The translations under genes were made by a program, and so were the position numbers. Source: Haliea sp040222615 (lineage in GTDB: Bacteria > Pseudomonadota > Gammaproteobacteria > Pseudomonadales > Halieaceae). Taken from it: DNA of 64,000 nucleotides. Below, piece after piece: positions 44,104-54,287 of the stretch (position 1 is the first letter of the stretch; every line of letters begins with the position of its first letter). The notes beneath the pieces were generated by a model that was not told the origin of the DNA, searched no databases, and was given only the letters and a program-made list of their open reading frames with translations. The DNA lies in NCBI RefSeq assembly GCF_040222615.1, contig NZ_JAVKCQ010000140.1, positions 14,219-78,218 of the forward strand, given 5' to 3'.

Positions 44104-44934
44104 TCAGCTGTAAAGGCGCGCACGTTTTGCAAACGCTTCCCGCACGCCTTCTTCTTCCAGCGTCTTGAAGAAATCCGTATAGCTGCGGTTCTGGTGGTAG
44201 ATTGCGTCAATATCGGCACCGGTGCGAATGGATTGCTGCATGCCCATATTCTCGAACAAGGTGTTGGAGATGCTTTTCAGCAGAATGGAGTTGTCGGAGG
44301 GTGCCTTGGCGATCTTCGCCGCAACCGCTTGCACGCGCTCTTCCAGCTCATCGTGGGGTACCACCTCGTTGATCAGGCCGATACTCAGAGCTTCCTGTGC
44401 GTCAATCAGCTTTGACGTCAGTAACAGCTCCTTGGTTTTGCGCAGGCCAATGAGTATGGGCCAGAACATGATGGAAGGCGGAATGCCGAGGTCACACGCC
44501 GCCGGGTGGCCGAAACGTGCCCGTTCACTGACGATGGCAAGGTCGCAGACGGCGAGCAGCTCCCCCGCGCCCGACAGACAATCACCCTGAACCTGGGCGA
44601 CGATGGGCTTGGGGTAACGCCATATCCGCATCCAGTAGTCGACGAGGGCGTGGATATCACGGCGGTCTGCCTGCAGATCAATAGTGTCGGTGTGTCCCGG
44701 ATACTGCGATGTCACCCAGTGCTCACTGCCAAGTTCGTAGCCTGAGGAAAAGGCCCTGCCCTTCGACTTGATCACAATAACCGACACGGCAGGGTCTGCT
44801 CGCACCGAGTTGAGCGCGTATTCCAGCTCATCCAGCACCAGCGAAGACAGGGCGTTCAGGTTCTTTTCACGGTTGAGCGTGATAGTGAATATCTTGTCCG
44901 CTGTCTCGGTCAGCAGGGTTTCCAACGTTTTCAC
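44104..44934 (-). CDS. Crotonase-fold enoyl-CoA hydratase/isomerase family protein
   Basis: A 276-residue crotonase-superfamily protein: oxyanion-hole segment GRAFSSGYELG, then GDCLSGAGELLAVCDLAI and ARFGHPAACDLGIPPS. The first catalytic glutamate of enoyl-CoA hydratase is present (Glu125), but the second, in FGxPE of rat crotonase, is Ala145. It may therefore be an isomerase, hydrolase or unusual hydratase rather than a standard hydratase. The start is GTG at 44934 with GGGGAG upstream. It heads the cluster with the ligase and acyl-CoA dehydrogenase; the gap to the ligase start is 11 bases. Confidence 0.87.
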   Translation of the reverse strand: MKTLETLLTETADKIFTITLNREKNLNALSSLVLDELEYALNSVRADPAVSVIVIKSKGRAFSSGYELGSEHWVTSQYPGHTDTIDLQADRRDIHALVDYWMRIWRYPKPIVAQVQGDCLSGAGELLAVCDLAIVSERARFGHPAACDLGIPPSIMFWPILIGLRKTKELLLTSKLIDAQEALSIGLINEVVPHDELEERVQAVAAKIAKAPSDNSILLKSISNTLFENMGMQQSIRTGADIDAIYHQNRSYTDFFKTLEEEGVREAFAKRARLYS

Positions 44935-45153
44935 TACACAGCTCCCCTTCAGGCTAATTAAAAGTTGTTAGTAGGCTTGGTACATTACCTGTGCACCGGA
45001 AGGAAGGCCAGCTGTTCGGACACTCAGCCGAGCGCGCGAGGAAGCGTTTGAGAAAGAATTTTTCAATCAGGGAAACATGATGCTGCTGCCGGAATAGCTC
45101 CACCCTGGAGATGACGGCAAAACCGTTGGCCGGGCGTTTTTCCCGTAGCGGCC
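44935..45153. other. Non-coding spacer downstream of glmS
   Basis: A 219-base stretch between the end of glmS and the start of the crotonase gene. No supported gene is seen. It should hold the glmS terminator and the promoter of the catabolic cluster, but I could not identify a clear hairpin with T-run or a strong promoter. It is less GC-rich than its surroundings near 44945-44990. Confidence 0.5.
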
Positions 45154-46983
45154 CTACTCCACCGTGACCGACTTCGCCAGATTCCGCGGCTTGTCGACAT
45201 CCGTTCCCTTCTGCACCGCAACGTGGTAGGCCAGTAGCTGCAGGGCGACAGTGTAGACGATGGGCTTGAGCAGTTCCGGGCAGCTGGGCAGTGCCAGCAC
45301 GTGGACCCTGGGCTCGTCGGCGAAGTGGGCCTCGCTGTCGGCGAACACATACAGTTCGGCGCCGCGTGAACGCACCTCCTCCAGGTTCGACTTGAGTTTT
45401 TCCAGCAGCTCGTCCCCCGGCGCCACTGCCACCACCGGCATATCCGCATCCACCAGGGCCAGAGGCCCGTGTTTCAGCTCGCCCGCGGGGTAGGCTTCGG
45501 CGTGGATATAGGAGATCTCCTTGAGCTTGAGTGCGCCCTCCAGGGCAATCGGGTAGTGAATGCCACGGCCCAGGAACAGGGCGTGCTGGCGTTGAATGAA
45601 GGCACCGGCCATGCGCTTGATGGCCGGGTCCAGGCGCAGCGTCCGCTCGACATAGCGCGGCAGGCTGTGCAGCACCGACACCATCTCCGCAGCCTGAGTC
45701 GGTGCCAGCGCATGCCGGCGGCCAAGTGCGAGGGTCAGCATCAGGAATGCCGCCAGCTGGGTGGTGAATGCCTTGGTGGAAGCCACGCCGATTTCGGTGC
45801 CGGCCCGGGTCAGGAACACCAGGTCGGACTCCCGCACCAGGGAGCTGTGGTCCACGTTGGCAATCACCATCCTGGCGACGAAGGCTTCCTCGGTGGCGTT
45901 GCGCAGAGCGGCCAGGGTATCGGCGGTTTCGCCGGACTGGGACACAGTAACCAGCAGGGTACCGGGAAGCGGCACGCGCTTGCGGTAGCGGAACTCGGAG
46001 GCCACTTCCACTGCGCAGGGAATGCCCGCCAGCTCCTCCAGCCAGTAACGGGCGACCATGCCCGCATGGTAGCTGGTGCCACAGGCGACGATCTGTACAG
46101 CTTTTACCTGGTCAAAAATTGCGCCGGCATCAGCGCCAAAAACACTGTCGTCGATCTCGCGAGTGCCGGCGACGGGAATGGTGGCGGCCAGCGCCCTGGG
46201 TTGTTCGTAGATTTCCTTGAGCATGTAGTGCTCGTAGTCACCCAGCCCGGTGCTCTCTTCCAGCGCGGAGATGGTCGACATCTTGCGCTGTACCGGTTCC
46301 CCGGCGAGGGTGGTGATTTCCACGGAGGTTGCCGTGATCCGGACCACGTCGCCCTCTTCCAGGTAGATGAAGCGGTCCGTCACTTGCCGCAAGGCCAGCT
46401 GGTCGGAGGCGAGAAAGTTCTCCCCGATACCCACGCCTACTACCAGCGGGCTGCCCTCACGGGTGCCCACCACCTCGTCGGGGTGCTCCATGTCGATGGC
46501 AGCCAGGGCGTAGGCGCCCTGAAGTCTCGGCACCACGGCCAGCATCGCCTGGTGCAGGCTGCGGCCCGACTCCAGCTCCCGGTGCAGCAGATGCACAATC
46601 ACTTCCGTGTCGGTAGCCGACTGGAATTCATAGCCCGCCGCCTGCAGTTCGCTGCGCAATCCGGCGTGGTTTTCGATGATACCGTTGTGCACCACCGCCA
46701 CCCGCTGACCCGAAATATGCGGGTGGGCGTTGACCGCCGAGGGTACCCCGTGGGTTGCCCAGCGGGTGTGTGCGATACCCACACAGCCAAACTTGGGATC
46801 CATGGCCTGGGCCTGTTCCAGCTCCGCGACCTTGCCCTGCCGCTTGTGCAGCAGCAGGTTGTGATCGCTGTCGATAAGCGCCATCCCGGCGGAATCATAA
46901 CCCCGGTACTCCAGGCGCCGCAGACCCTCGAGCAGTATTTCGGACACCTCGCGACGGGCCGCCGCGGCAACAATTCCACACAT
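45154..46983 (-). CDS. glmS: Glutamine-fructose-6-phosphate aminotransferase (isomerizing)
   Basis: A 609-residue enzyme making glucosamine 6-phosphate from fructose 6-phosphate and glutamine, the entry to UDP-GlcNAc. The N-terminal glutaminase has the nucleophile Cys in MCGIVAA and the RWATHGVPSAVNAHPH loop. Two SIS domains follow (CGTSYHAG, TVSQSGETADTLAAL), and the C-terminus KPRNLAKSVTVE is canonical. It follows glmU after three bases; the glmR regulator found between them in Pseudomonas is absent. Confidence 0.98.
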   Translation of the reverse strand: MCGIVAAAARREVSEILLEGLRRLEYRGYDSAGMALIDSDHNLLLHKRQGKVAELEQAQAMDPKFGCVGIAHTRWATHGVPSAVNAHPHISGQRVAVVHNGIIENHAGLRSELQAAGYEFQSATDTEVIVHLLHRELESGRSLHQAMLAVVPRLQGAYALAAIDMEHPDEVVGTREGSPLVVGVGIGENFLASDQLALRQVTDRFIYLEEGDVVRITATSVEITTLAGEPVQRKMSTISALEESTGLGDYEHYMLKEIYEQPRALAATIPVAGTREIDDSVFGADAGAIFDQVKAVQIVACGTSYHAGMVARYWLEELAGIPCAVEVASEFRYRKRVPLPGTLLVTVSQSGETADTLAALRNATEEAFVARMVIANVDHSSLVRESDLVFLTRAGTEIGVASTKAFTTQLAAFLMLTLALGRRHALAPTQAAEMVSVLHSLPRYVERTLRLDPAIKRMAGAFIQRQHALFLGRGIHYPIALEGALKLKEISYIHAEAYPAGELKHGPLALVDADMPVVAVAPGDELLEKLKSNLEEVRSRGAELYVFADSEAHFADEPRVHVLALPSCPELLKPIVYTVALQLLAYHVAVQKGTDVDKPRNLAKSVTVE

Positions 46984-46986
46984 GAG

Positions 46987-48354
46987 TCAGTCCTTGTCTG
47001 TTTTTCCCGGACGGTTCCAGCCCTTGATATTGCGCTGTTTACCGCGGCCAACCGCCAGCTCCCCGGTGGGGACAGGACGGGTTATCGTGGAGCCCGCCGC
47101 GACGAAACCATCGGCGCCGATCTCCACCGGAGCCACCAGTGTCGCGTTGGAGCCCACGAATGCGCCATCACCGATACGGGTAATATGCTTGTTGACTCCA
47201 TCATAGTTACAGGTAATCGTGCCGGCACCGATATTCACCCCCGCGCCCATTTCACAGTCGCCGACGTAGGAGAGGTGATTGACCTTGCTGCCGGCACCAA
47301 TGCTGGCTTTTTTGGTCTCGACGAAGTTGCCGACCCTGGCCTCGTCACCGAGACTGGTGCCGGGCCGCAGACGGGCATAGGGCCCCACATTGCAGCCGCT
47401 GCCCACGCTGGCCGACTGCAGGTGACTCATGGCACAGACTTCGCTGCCGGCACCAACGGTGGTATCACCGAGCACGCAGTTGGGACCGATGCTCACCCCA
47501 TCCCCCAACACCACAGTGCCGGTAAAGACACAGTTCACATCGATAAACACGTCCCGGCCGCACTGCAGACTGCCGCGGATATCGATCCGGGCAGGGTCCG
47601 CCAGCCTGACGCCCGCCTGGAGCAGTGCGGCGGCGCGCTGGCGCTGCAGTTCACGTTCCAGCACACTGAGCTGCAACTGGTCATTAACACCCATGACCGC
47701 GAGCGGGTTGGCGGCCGGGGCAGTCTGCACTGCAACGCCGTCGGCCAGTGCCAGCGAAAGAACCTCTGGAAGATAGTATTCCCGCTGCTGATTGCTGTTA
47801 CCCACGCGCGGCAGATGGCGCCGCAGCAGGCTGGCCGGCGCCGCCAGAATACCGGTATTCACTTCCCGCACCGCGCGCTCGAAGTCGGTGGCGTCCTTGT
47901 GTTCCACCACTGCCCTGAACTCACCCTCGGCGTCGCGCAGGATGCGGCCGTAGCCAGAAGGTTCCTCAAGGATGGCTGTCAGCAGGGCCGGCGCGTTCGC
48001 GGCGGCTGCCACCAGCGCCTCAAGCGTCGCCACGGGTACCAGGGGAACGTCTCCGTAGAGTACGAGTACCGCGCTGTTCTCGCCAACGGCGGGCAGTGCC
48101 TGCAGGACAGCGTGCCCGGTACCGAGCTGTTGCCGCTGCTCGACCCAGGACAATGCCTGGCCCTCGAAGGCGGCGCGTACCTGGTCGGCGCCGTGACCGA
48201 CGACCACGTGAATCGCCGTCGGAGAGAGCTGCCGGGCGCTGTCAATGACATGCTGCAGCAGGGGCTTCCCAGCCAGCAGATGCAGGACCTTGGGCAGGCT
48301 TGAACGCATGCGAGAGCCCTGGCCGGCGGCCAGGATAACGACTTCTAGAGACAT
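46987..48354 (-). CDS. glmU: Bifunctional UDP-GlcNAc pyrophosphorylase/glucosamine-1-P acetyltransferase
   Basis: A 455-residue enzyme catalysing the last two steps to UDP-GlcNAc. The N-terminal uridyltransferase has VILAAGQGSRMRSSLPKVLH and the acceptor region QLGTGHAV and LYGDVPLV. The C-terminal left-handed beta helix is seen as hexapeptide repeats (GDGVSIGPNCVLGDTTVGAG, VGPYARLRPGTSLG, LSYVGDCEMGAGVNIGAGTI). The length matches E. coli (456). It lies downstream of the atp operon, after a terminator. Confidence 0.97.
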   Translation of the reverse strand: MSLEVVILAAGQGSRMRSSLPKVLHLLAGKPLLQHVIDSARQLSPTAIHVVVGHGADQVRAAFEGQALSWVEQRQQLGTGHAVLQALPAVGENSAVLVLYGDVPLVPVATLEALVAAAANAPALLTAILEEPSGYGRILRDAEGEFRAVVEHKDATDFERAVREVNTGILAAPASLLRRHLPRVGNSNQQREYYLPEVLSLALADGVAVQTAPAANPLAVMGVNDQLQLSVLERELQRQRAAALLQAGVRLADPARIDIRGSLQCGRDVFIDVNCVFTGTVVLGDGVSIGPNCVLGDTTVGAGSEVCAMSHLQSASVGSGCNVGPYARLRPGTSLGDEARVGNFVETKKASIGAGSKVNHLSYVGDCEMGAGVNIGAGTITCNYDGVNKHITRIGDGAFVGSNATLVAPVEIGADGFVAAGSTITRPVPTGELAVGRGKQRNIKGWNRPGKTDKD

Positions 48355-48502
48355 TGCAGTATCCCGTTCTCAGGGTAGCCGGCAGTGCAGGACCGCCGCT
48401 ACGCGCTGGTACTGGTCTTTGACACCGAGCATATTAACGCCAAGGTGGGTCAAAACAACCCGATTACCCGGGCAACAGTCAGAACTGTGATGCAGGACAA
48501 AC

Positions 48503-48527
48503 TAAAAGGCCCCGTCAGTCCGGGGCC
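48503..48527 (-). terminator. Rho-independent terminator of the atp operon
   Basis: A perfect 7-bp GC stem, GGCCCCG (48508-48514) with CGGGGCC (48521-48527), has a six-base loop. On the minus strand it is followed by TTTTAGTTTG. It lies about 18 bases after the atpC stop and ahead of glmU. Confidence 0.88.
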
Positions 48528-48544
48528 GGAGGGAGAATCGAGGC

Positions 48545-48973
48545 TCAGCCGCGGCCGGCCCGATTCTTCATTTTGCGCAGGGTTGCCAGCTGGGCTGCCG
48601 CTTCCGCAAGCTGCGCGGAAGCGCGCCCGTAGTCGAAATCGCCGGACTGGTTGGTCAGGGTATGAACCGCTTCCTTGCGGGCCTCCTCGGCAGCCGCCTC
48701 ATCCACGTCACCGGCGCGCAGCGCGGTATCAGCGAGAATGGAGACCACGCCTGGCTGCACTTCAATGAAGCCGCCGGAGACGTAGTACACCTCTTCCTCG
48801 CCACCCTGCTTGACGATGCGGACGGGGCCGGGTATCAGCGATGACAGCAGCGGGGCATGGCCGTAGGTCACACCCATTTCACCCAGATCAGCGGTGGCTA
48901 CCAGCATTTCGACCAGCCCGGAGAAGATTTCCTCTTCCGCACTGACGATGTCGCAGTGAATTGTCATTGTCAT
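48545..48973 (-). CDS. atpC: ATP synthase F1 epsilon subunit
   Basis: A 142-residue epsilon subunit: N-terminal beta sandwich (IHCDIVSAEEEIFSG, LGVTYGHAPLLSSL-type residues, VYYVSGGFIEVQPGVVSILAD) and C-terminal helical hairpin. Two ATGs lie six bases apart (48973, 48967); the first has better spacing from GAGGGG. Last gene of the atp operon, followed by a terminator. Confidence 0.95.
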   Translation of the reverse strand: MTMTIHCDIVSAEEEIFSGLVEMLVATADLGEMGVTYGHAPLLSSLIPGPVRIVKQGGEEEVYYVSGGFIEVQPGVVSILADTALRAGDVDEAAAEEARKEAVHTLTNQSGDFDYGRASAQLAEAAAQLATLRKMKNRAGRG

Positions 48974-48997
48974 CTCGAGCCCCTCTGTCGCGATACC

Positions 48998-50395
48998 TTA
49001 GAGCTTGCCCGCTTTCTCGACCGCTTCGTCGATGCTGCCGACCATGTAGAACGCCTGCTCGGGCAGGTGGTCGTATTCGCCCGCCAGAATGCCCTTGAAG
49101 CCGGCGATGGTTTCCTTCAGCGATACGTACTTGCCGGGAGAACCGGTGAACACTTCCGCCACGTGGAACGGCTGGGACAGGAAGCGCTCGATTTTCCGGG
49201 CCCGGGCTACCGTCTGCTTGTCTTCCTCTGACAGTTCGTCCATACCGAGGATGGCAATGATGTCCTTCAGTTCCTTGTAGCGCTGCAGCACGGATTGCAC
49301 GCCGCGGGCTACGTCATAGTGCTCGTGACCGATAATCAGCGGGTCCAGCTGGCGCGAGGTGGAGTCCAGCGGGTCCACCGCGGGGTAGATACCCGTGGCG
49401 GCGATGTCGCGGCTCAGTACCACGGTGGAGTCAAGGTGGGCGAAGGTGGTCGCCGGGGACGGGTCGGTAAGGTCGTCCGCCGGTACGTATACCGCCTGGA
49501 TGGAGGTGATGGAGCCGACCTTGGTCGAGGTGATCCGCTCCTGCAGCACACCCATCTCTTCCGCCAGGGTGGGCTGGTAACCTACCGCGGAGGGCATCCG
49601 ACCCAGCAGAGCCGAAACCTCGGTTCCGGCCAGGGTGTAGCGGTAGATGTTGTCGATGAACAGCAGTACGTCGCGGCCCTCGTCGCGGAACTTCTCGGCC
49701 ATGGTCAGGCCGGTCAGAGCCACGCGCAGGCGGTTCCCCGGCGGCTCGTTCATCTGGCCGTAGACCATCGCCACTTTGGAGTTGCCAAGGTTCTCGACGT
49801 CGACAACCTTGGACTCCTGCATTTCGAAGTAGAAGTCATTACCTTCACGGGTCCGCTCGCCGACACCGGCAAACACCGACAGCCCGGAGTGCTCGGTGGC
49901 GATGTTGTTGATCAGTTCCATCATGTTGACGGTCTTGCCCACACCGGCGCCGCCGAACAGGCCCACCTTGCCGCCTTTGGCGAAAGGACAGACCAGGTCG
50001 ATGACCTTGATGCCGGTTTCCAGCAGCTCCTCGGAGGCTGCGAGCTCCTCATAGGTTGGAGCCTTGCGGTGAATGGCGGAACGCTCTTTCTCCCCGATCG
50101 GGCCGCGCTCGTCAATGGGATTGCCCAGCACATCCATGATACGGCCGAGAGTTTCGACGCCCACCGGAACCGAGATCGGGGCACCGGTATTCTCCACTGC
50201 CAGCTCGCGGCTCATGCCTTCGGAGGAGCCCATGGCAATCGTGCGCACGACGCCGTCGCCCAGCTGCTGCTGGACTTCCAGGGTGAGACCTTTCTCGGTA
50301 ACCAACAGTGCATCGTAAACATTGGGTACCTGGTCGCGTGGAAACTCCACGTCGATAACGGCACCGATAATTTGTACGACTCGTCCGCTGCTCAT
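48998..50395 (-). CDS. atpD: ATP synthase F1 beta subunit
   Basis: A 465-residue catalytic subunit. Walker A GGAGVGKTVNMMEL, the catalytic glutamate region AGVGERTREGNDFYFEM, Walker B DVLLFIDNIYRYTLAG and DDLTDPSPATTFAHLDSTVVLSR are all intact. The frame extends nine codons upstream, but MSSGRVV at 50395 is the family start. It lies between atpG and atpC. Confidence 0.98.
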   Translation of the reverse strand: MSSGRVVQIIGAVIDVEFPRDQVPNVYDALLVTEKGLTLEVQQQLGDGVVRTIAMGSSEGMSRELAVENTGAPISVPVGVETLGRIMDVLGNPIDERGPIGEKERSAIHRKAPTYEELAASEELLETGIKVIDLVCPFAKGGKVGLFGGAGVGKTVNMMELINNIATEHSGLSVFAGVGERTREGNDFYFEMQESKVVDVENLGNSKVAMVYGQMNEPPGNRLRVALTGLTMAEKFRDEGRDVLLFIDNIYRYTLAGTEVSALLGRMPSAVGYQPTLAEEMGVLQERITSTKVGSITSIQAVYVPADDLTDPSPATTFAHLDSTVVLSRDIAATGIYPAVDPLDSTSRQLDPLIIGHEHYDVARGVQSVLQRYKELKDIIAILGMDELSEEDKQTVARARKIERFLSQPFHVAEVFTGSPGKYVSLKETIAGFKGILAGEYDHLPEQAFYMVGSIDEAVEKAGKL

Positions 50396-50478
50396 GTTCG
50401 GATCCTCTGCATCAAAGTTCAATTCTGTCTGGCGCCAGCCGGATTCCCTGCCGGCACCGAATATGTGGTGATTTTCCG

Positions 50479-51342
50479 TCAGCTGATGGCCGCGGCACCG
50501 CTAACGATTTCCGACAGCTCCTGGGTAATCGAAGCCTGGCGGGCCTTGTTGTAGATCAGCTGCAAGTCGTCTATCAGGTCACCGGCGTTGTCGGTCGCGT
50601 TCTTCATCGCCAGCATCCGCGCCGCTTGTTCGCAGGCGCCATTTTCCACCACCGCCTGGTACACCTGGGACTCTATGTAGCGAGTCAGCAGACGTTCCAG
50701 CAACACCATGGCATCGGGCTCGTAGATGTAGTCCCAGTGGTGCTTCATCTCCGCATTGTCCTCGGCTTCCAGGGGCAGCAGCTGCTCCACCGCGGGGCTT
50801 TGGGTCATGGTGTTGACGAACTCATTGCTGACCAGGAACAGGCGGTCGATCTGGCCGTCCTCGTAGGCGTCGAGCATAGTCTTCACGCTGCCGATCAGGT
50901 CAGCAAGGCTGGGGTCTTCGCCGATGTCGCGGACCGCGGCGGTGACGTTGCCGCCATAGCTCTTGAAGAACGCCGCCGCTTTGGCGCCGATCAGGCACAG
51001 GTCGATACCTACACCTTGATCAGCCCAAGCCTTCATGGCTTTGACTGTGGCCTTGAAGAGGTTGATGTTGAGGCCACCACAGAGGCCGCGGTCGGTGGAA
51101 ACGACAATAAAGCCGACACGCTTGACCTCGCGCTCCACCATATAGGCGTGGCGGTACTCCGGGGCGGAGTTGGCAATGTGACCCACCACCGAGCGCATCC
51201 GGCGGGCATAGGGCTTGCCCAGGGCCATACGCTCCTGGGCTTTGCGCATCTTGCTCGCCGCGACCATTTCCATGGCGCTGGTGATCTTTTGCGTGCTCCG
51301 GATACTGGTGATCTTGGTCCGGATTTCTTTTCCGACTGCCAT
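50479..51342 (-). CDS. atpG: ATP synthase F1 gamma subunit
   Basis: A 287-residue rotor-shaft subunit: N-terminal KEIRTKITSIRSTQKITSAMEMVAASKM, middle VVSTDRGLCGGLNINL and C-terminal MKNATDNAGDLIDDLQLIYNKARQASITQELSEIVSGA form the coiled coil. ATG 51342 is the family start although the frame is open into atpA. It follows atpA by 16 bases. Confidence 0.97.
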   Translation of the reverse strand: MAVGKEIRTKITSIRSTQKITSAMEMVAASKMRKAQERMALGKPYARRMRSVVGHIANSAPEYRHAYMVEREVKRVGFIVVSTDRGLCGGLNINLFKATVKAMKAWADQGVGIDLCLIGAKAAAFFKSYGGNVTAAVRDIGEDPSLADLIGSVKTMLDAYEDGQIDRLFLVSNEFVNTMTQSPAVEQLLPLEAEDNAEMKHHWDYIYEPDAMVLLERLLTRYIESQVYQAVVENGACEQAARMLAMKNATDNAGDLIDDLQLIYNKARQASITQELSEIVSGAAAIS

Positions 51343-51358
51343 CTGGTTTTCCTCGGGC

Positions 51359-52903
<1,545 letters not shown>

Positions 52904-52919
52904 GCTCTGTTCCTCAATC

Positions 52920-53456
52920 CTACGAATTCATCGCCGTCGCCAGCTTGTTCAGCCGGCCACGCACGGAACCATCGATCACCAGATCGCCGGCTCTGATTAA
53001 CACACCACCCAACAGGCTTGCGTCGGTCGTGTTGTGCACGTTCACTTCCCGTTCCAGGCGTTTGCCCAGCGCGGCCGCCAACTTCTGCGTCATTGCGTCC
53101 TCGAGTTCAAAGGCGGATACCACTTCTACATCCACCGATTTCTCGAAGTTGGCCTTGTAGCCGGCAAACAGCGCGGTAATCTGGGGCAACAATCCAAGGC
53201 GCTTGTTTTCAGCCAGCACCGTCAGAAAGTTGCGAACCGGATCGCTGATGGCATCGCCACACACATCGGCCACTACGCCGGCCAACTCTCGCCCACCCCG
53301 GGAGGGGTCGCGCAACAGCGCCTGCATGCGGCTGTCAGCAGTCACGGCTGCAACGGTCTGCAACTGCGTGTGCCATTCGCCCAGAGTCTTGCCGTTGCGG
53401 GCGTATTCGAAGGCCGCCTTGGCGTAGGGGCGAGCCAGTGTGGTCAGTTCCGCCAT
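52920..53456 (-). CDS. atpH: ATP synthase F1 delta subunit
   Basis: A 178-residue OSCP/delta subunit that links F1 to the peripheral stalk. It shows TTLARPYAKAAFEYA at the N-terminus and the C-terminal signature DASLLGGVLIRAGDLVIDGSVRGRLNKL. ATG 53456 is the family start. It follows atpF by 13 bases. Confidence 0.96.
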   Translation of the reverse strand: MAELTTLARPYAKAAFEYARNGKTLGEWHTQLQTVAAVTADSRMQALLRDPSRGGRELAGVVADVCGDAISDPVRNFLTVLAENKRLGLLPQITALFAGYKANFEKSVDVEVVSAFELEDAMTQKLAAALGKRLEREVNVHNTTDASLLGGVLIRAGDLVIDGSVRGRLNKLATAMNS

Positions 53457-53469
53457 AAGGTCCTCGCCA

Positions 53470-53940
53470 TCAAAGCTCTGCAGCCAATTTGTTGACCAGG
53501 TCGGCGTGCGCGTTGTGGTCAATAGTGGCGCCCAGCACTTTCTCGGCACCCGCCAGGGACAGGGCCGCAACCTGAGAGCGAAGGACTTCCCGCGCACGGT
53601 TGGTTTCCTGTTCGATCTCCGCCTGCGCTGAGGCCTTGACCCGTTCCGCTTCAGTCCGGGCAGCCACTTTGGCTTCTTCGACGATCTGACTGGCGCGCTT
53701 GTTCGCTGAATCGACAATACCTGCCGCTTCATGCTTGGCTTCTTTCAGGCGCTCGAGAGCCTTCTCCTGTGCCAGCTCGAGATCGTGACTGGCGCGGTCC
53801 GCTGCAGCCAGGCCGTCTGCGATTTTCTTTTCGCGCTCCTGCATGGCCGCAATAATGGGCGGCCAGACAAACTTCATGCAGAACCACACGAAGCCAAAGA
53901 AGGCGATTACCTGTCCGATAAGCGTAAGGTTGATGTTCAC
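53470..53940 (-). CDS. atpF: ATP synthase Fo b subunit
   Basis: A 156-residue peripheral-stalk subunit: one N-terminal membrane helix (LIGQVIAFFGFVWFCMKFVWPPI), then a long charged helix (AADRASHDLELAQEKALERLKEAK) and a C-terminal dimerisation segment. The length equals E. coli b (156). Confidence 0.97.
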   Translation of the reverse strand: MNINLTLIGQVIAFFGFVWFCMKFVWPPIIAAMQEREKKIADGLAAADRASHDLELAQEKALERLKEAKHEAAGIVDSANKRASQIVEEAKVAARTEAERVKASAQAEIEQETNRAREVLRSQVAALSLAGAEKVLGATIDHNAHADLVNKLAAEL

Positions 53941-54012
53941 GCCGTACTCCTCACAGATATGATGGGGCGGCCGGTACGGCGGCCCCGCTCACGATATTGT
54001 TGCAAGGCTGGC

Positions 54013-54249
54013 TCAGGCCATGCCGGGAGCAACAACGAAGATCAGGTACATGGCCAGACCGACGCCGATGATCGGAATCGCGTCTACCAGGCCAGCGCCC
54101 AGGAAGAAGGTAACCTGCAGCTTGGGGGCCAGTTCGGGCTGGCGGGCAGAGCCTTCGATCAGTTTGCCGCCCAGCATGCCGATACCAATCGCAGCGCCCA
54201 GACCACCGAGGCTGATCATAATTGCGGCAGCAATAAGAACTAATTCCAT
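54013..54249 (-). CDS. atpE: ATP synthase Fo c subunit
   Basis: A 78-residue hairpin protein with two membrane helices joined by the conserved polar loop SARQPEL. The proton-carrying carboxylate is the Asp in GLVDAIPIIGVGLAMY (E. coli Asp61). The sodium-binding pattern of Na+-type c subunits is absent, so this is a proton-type ring. Confidence 0.97.
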   Translation of the reverse strand: MELVLIAAAIMISLGGLGAAIGIGMLGGKLIEGSARQPELAPKLQVTFFLGAGLVDAIPIIGVGLAMYLIFVVAPGMA

Positions 54250-54287
54250 GATTTTCTCCTAGCGTTAGTAAGCAAAGTTAAAGTGAA

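Noticed and set aside
44935..45153. Tn7-type attachment site or transposon remnant after glmS
   Set aside because: The position is right for a Tn7 target, but no transposase genes, terminal inverted repeats or target duplications are visible, so only the insertion-hot-spot idea is kept as inference.
45469..48303. A 944-codon open frame antisense to glmS and glmU
   Set aside because: It covers two unmistakable conserved genes on the other strand and its translation has the composition of a reverse-strand artefact.
49155..49170. parS-like palindrome centred on CCACGTGG inside atpD
   Set aside because: It matches the Pseudomonas parS 16-mer at only 12 positions, with the left outer arm lost, and lies in conserved coding sequence. 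A weaker match near 54985 in atpB is also coding. No convincing parS was found.
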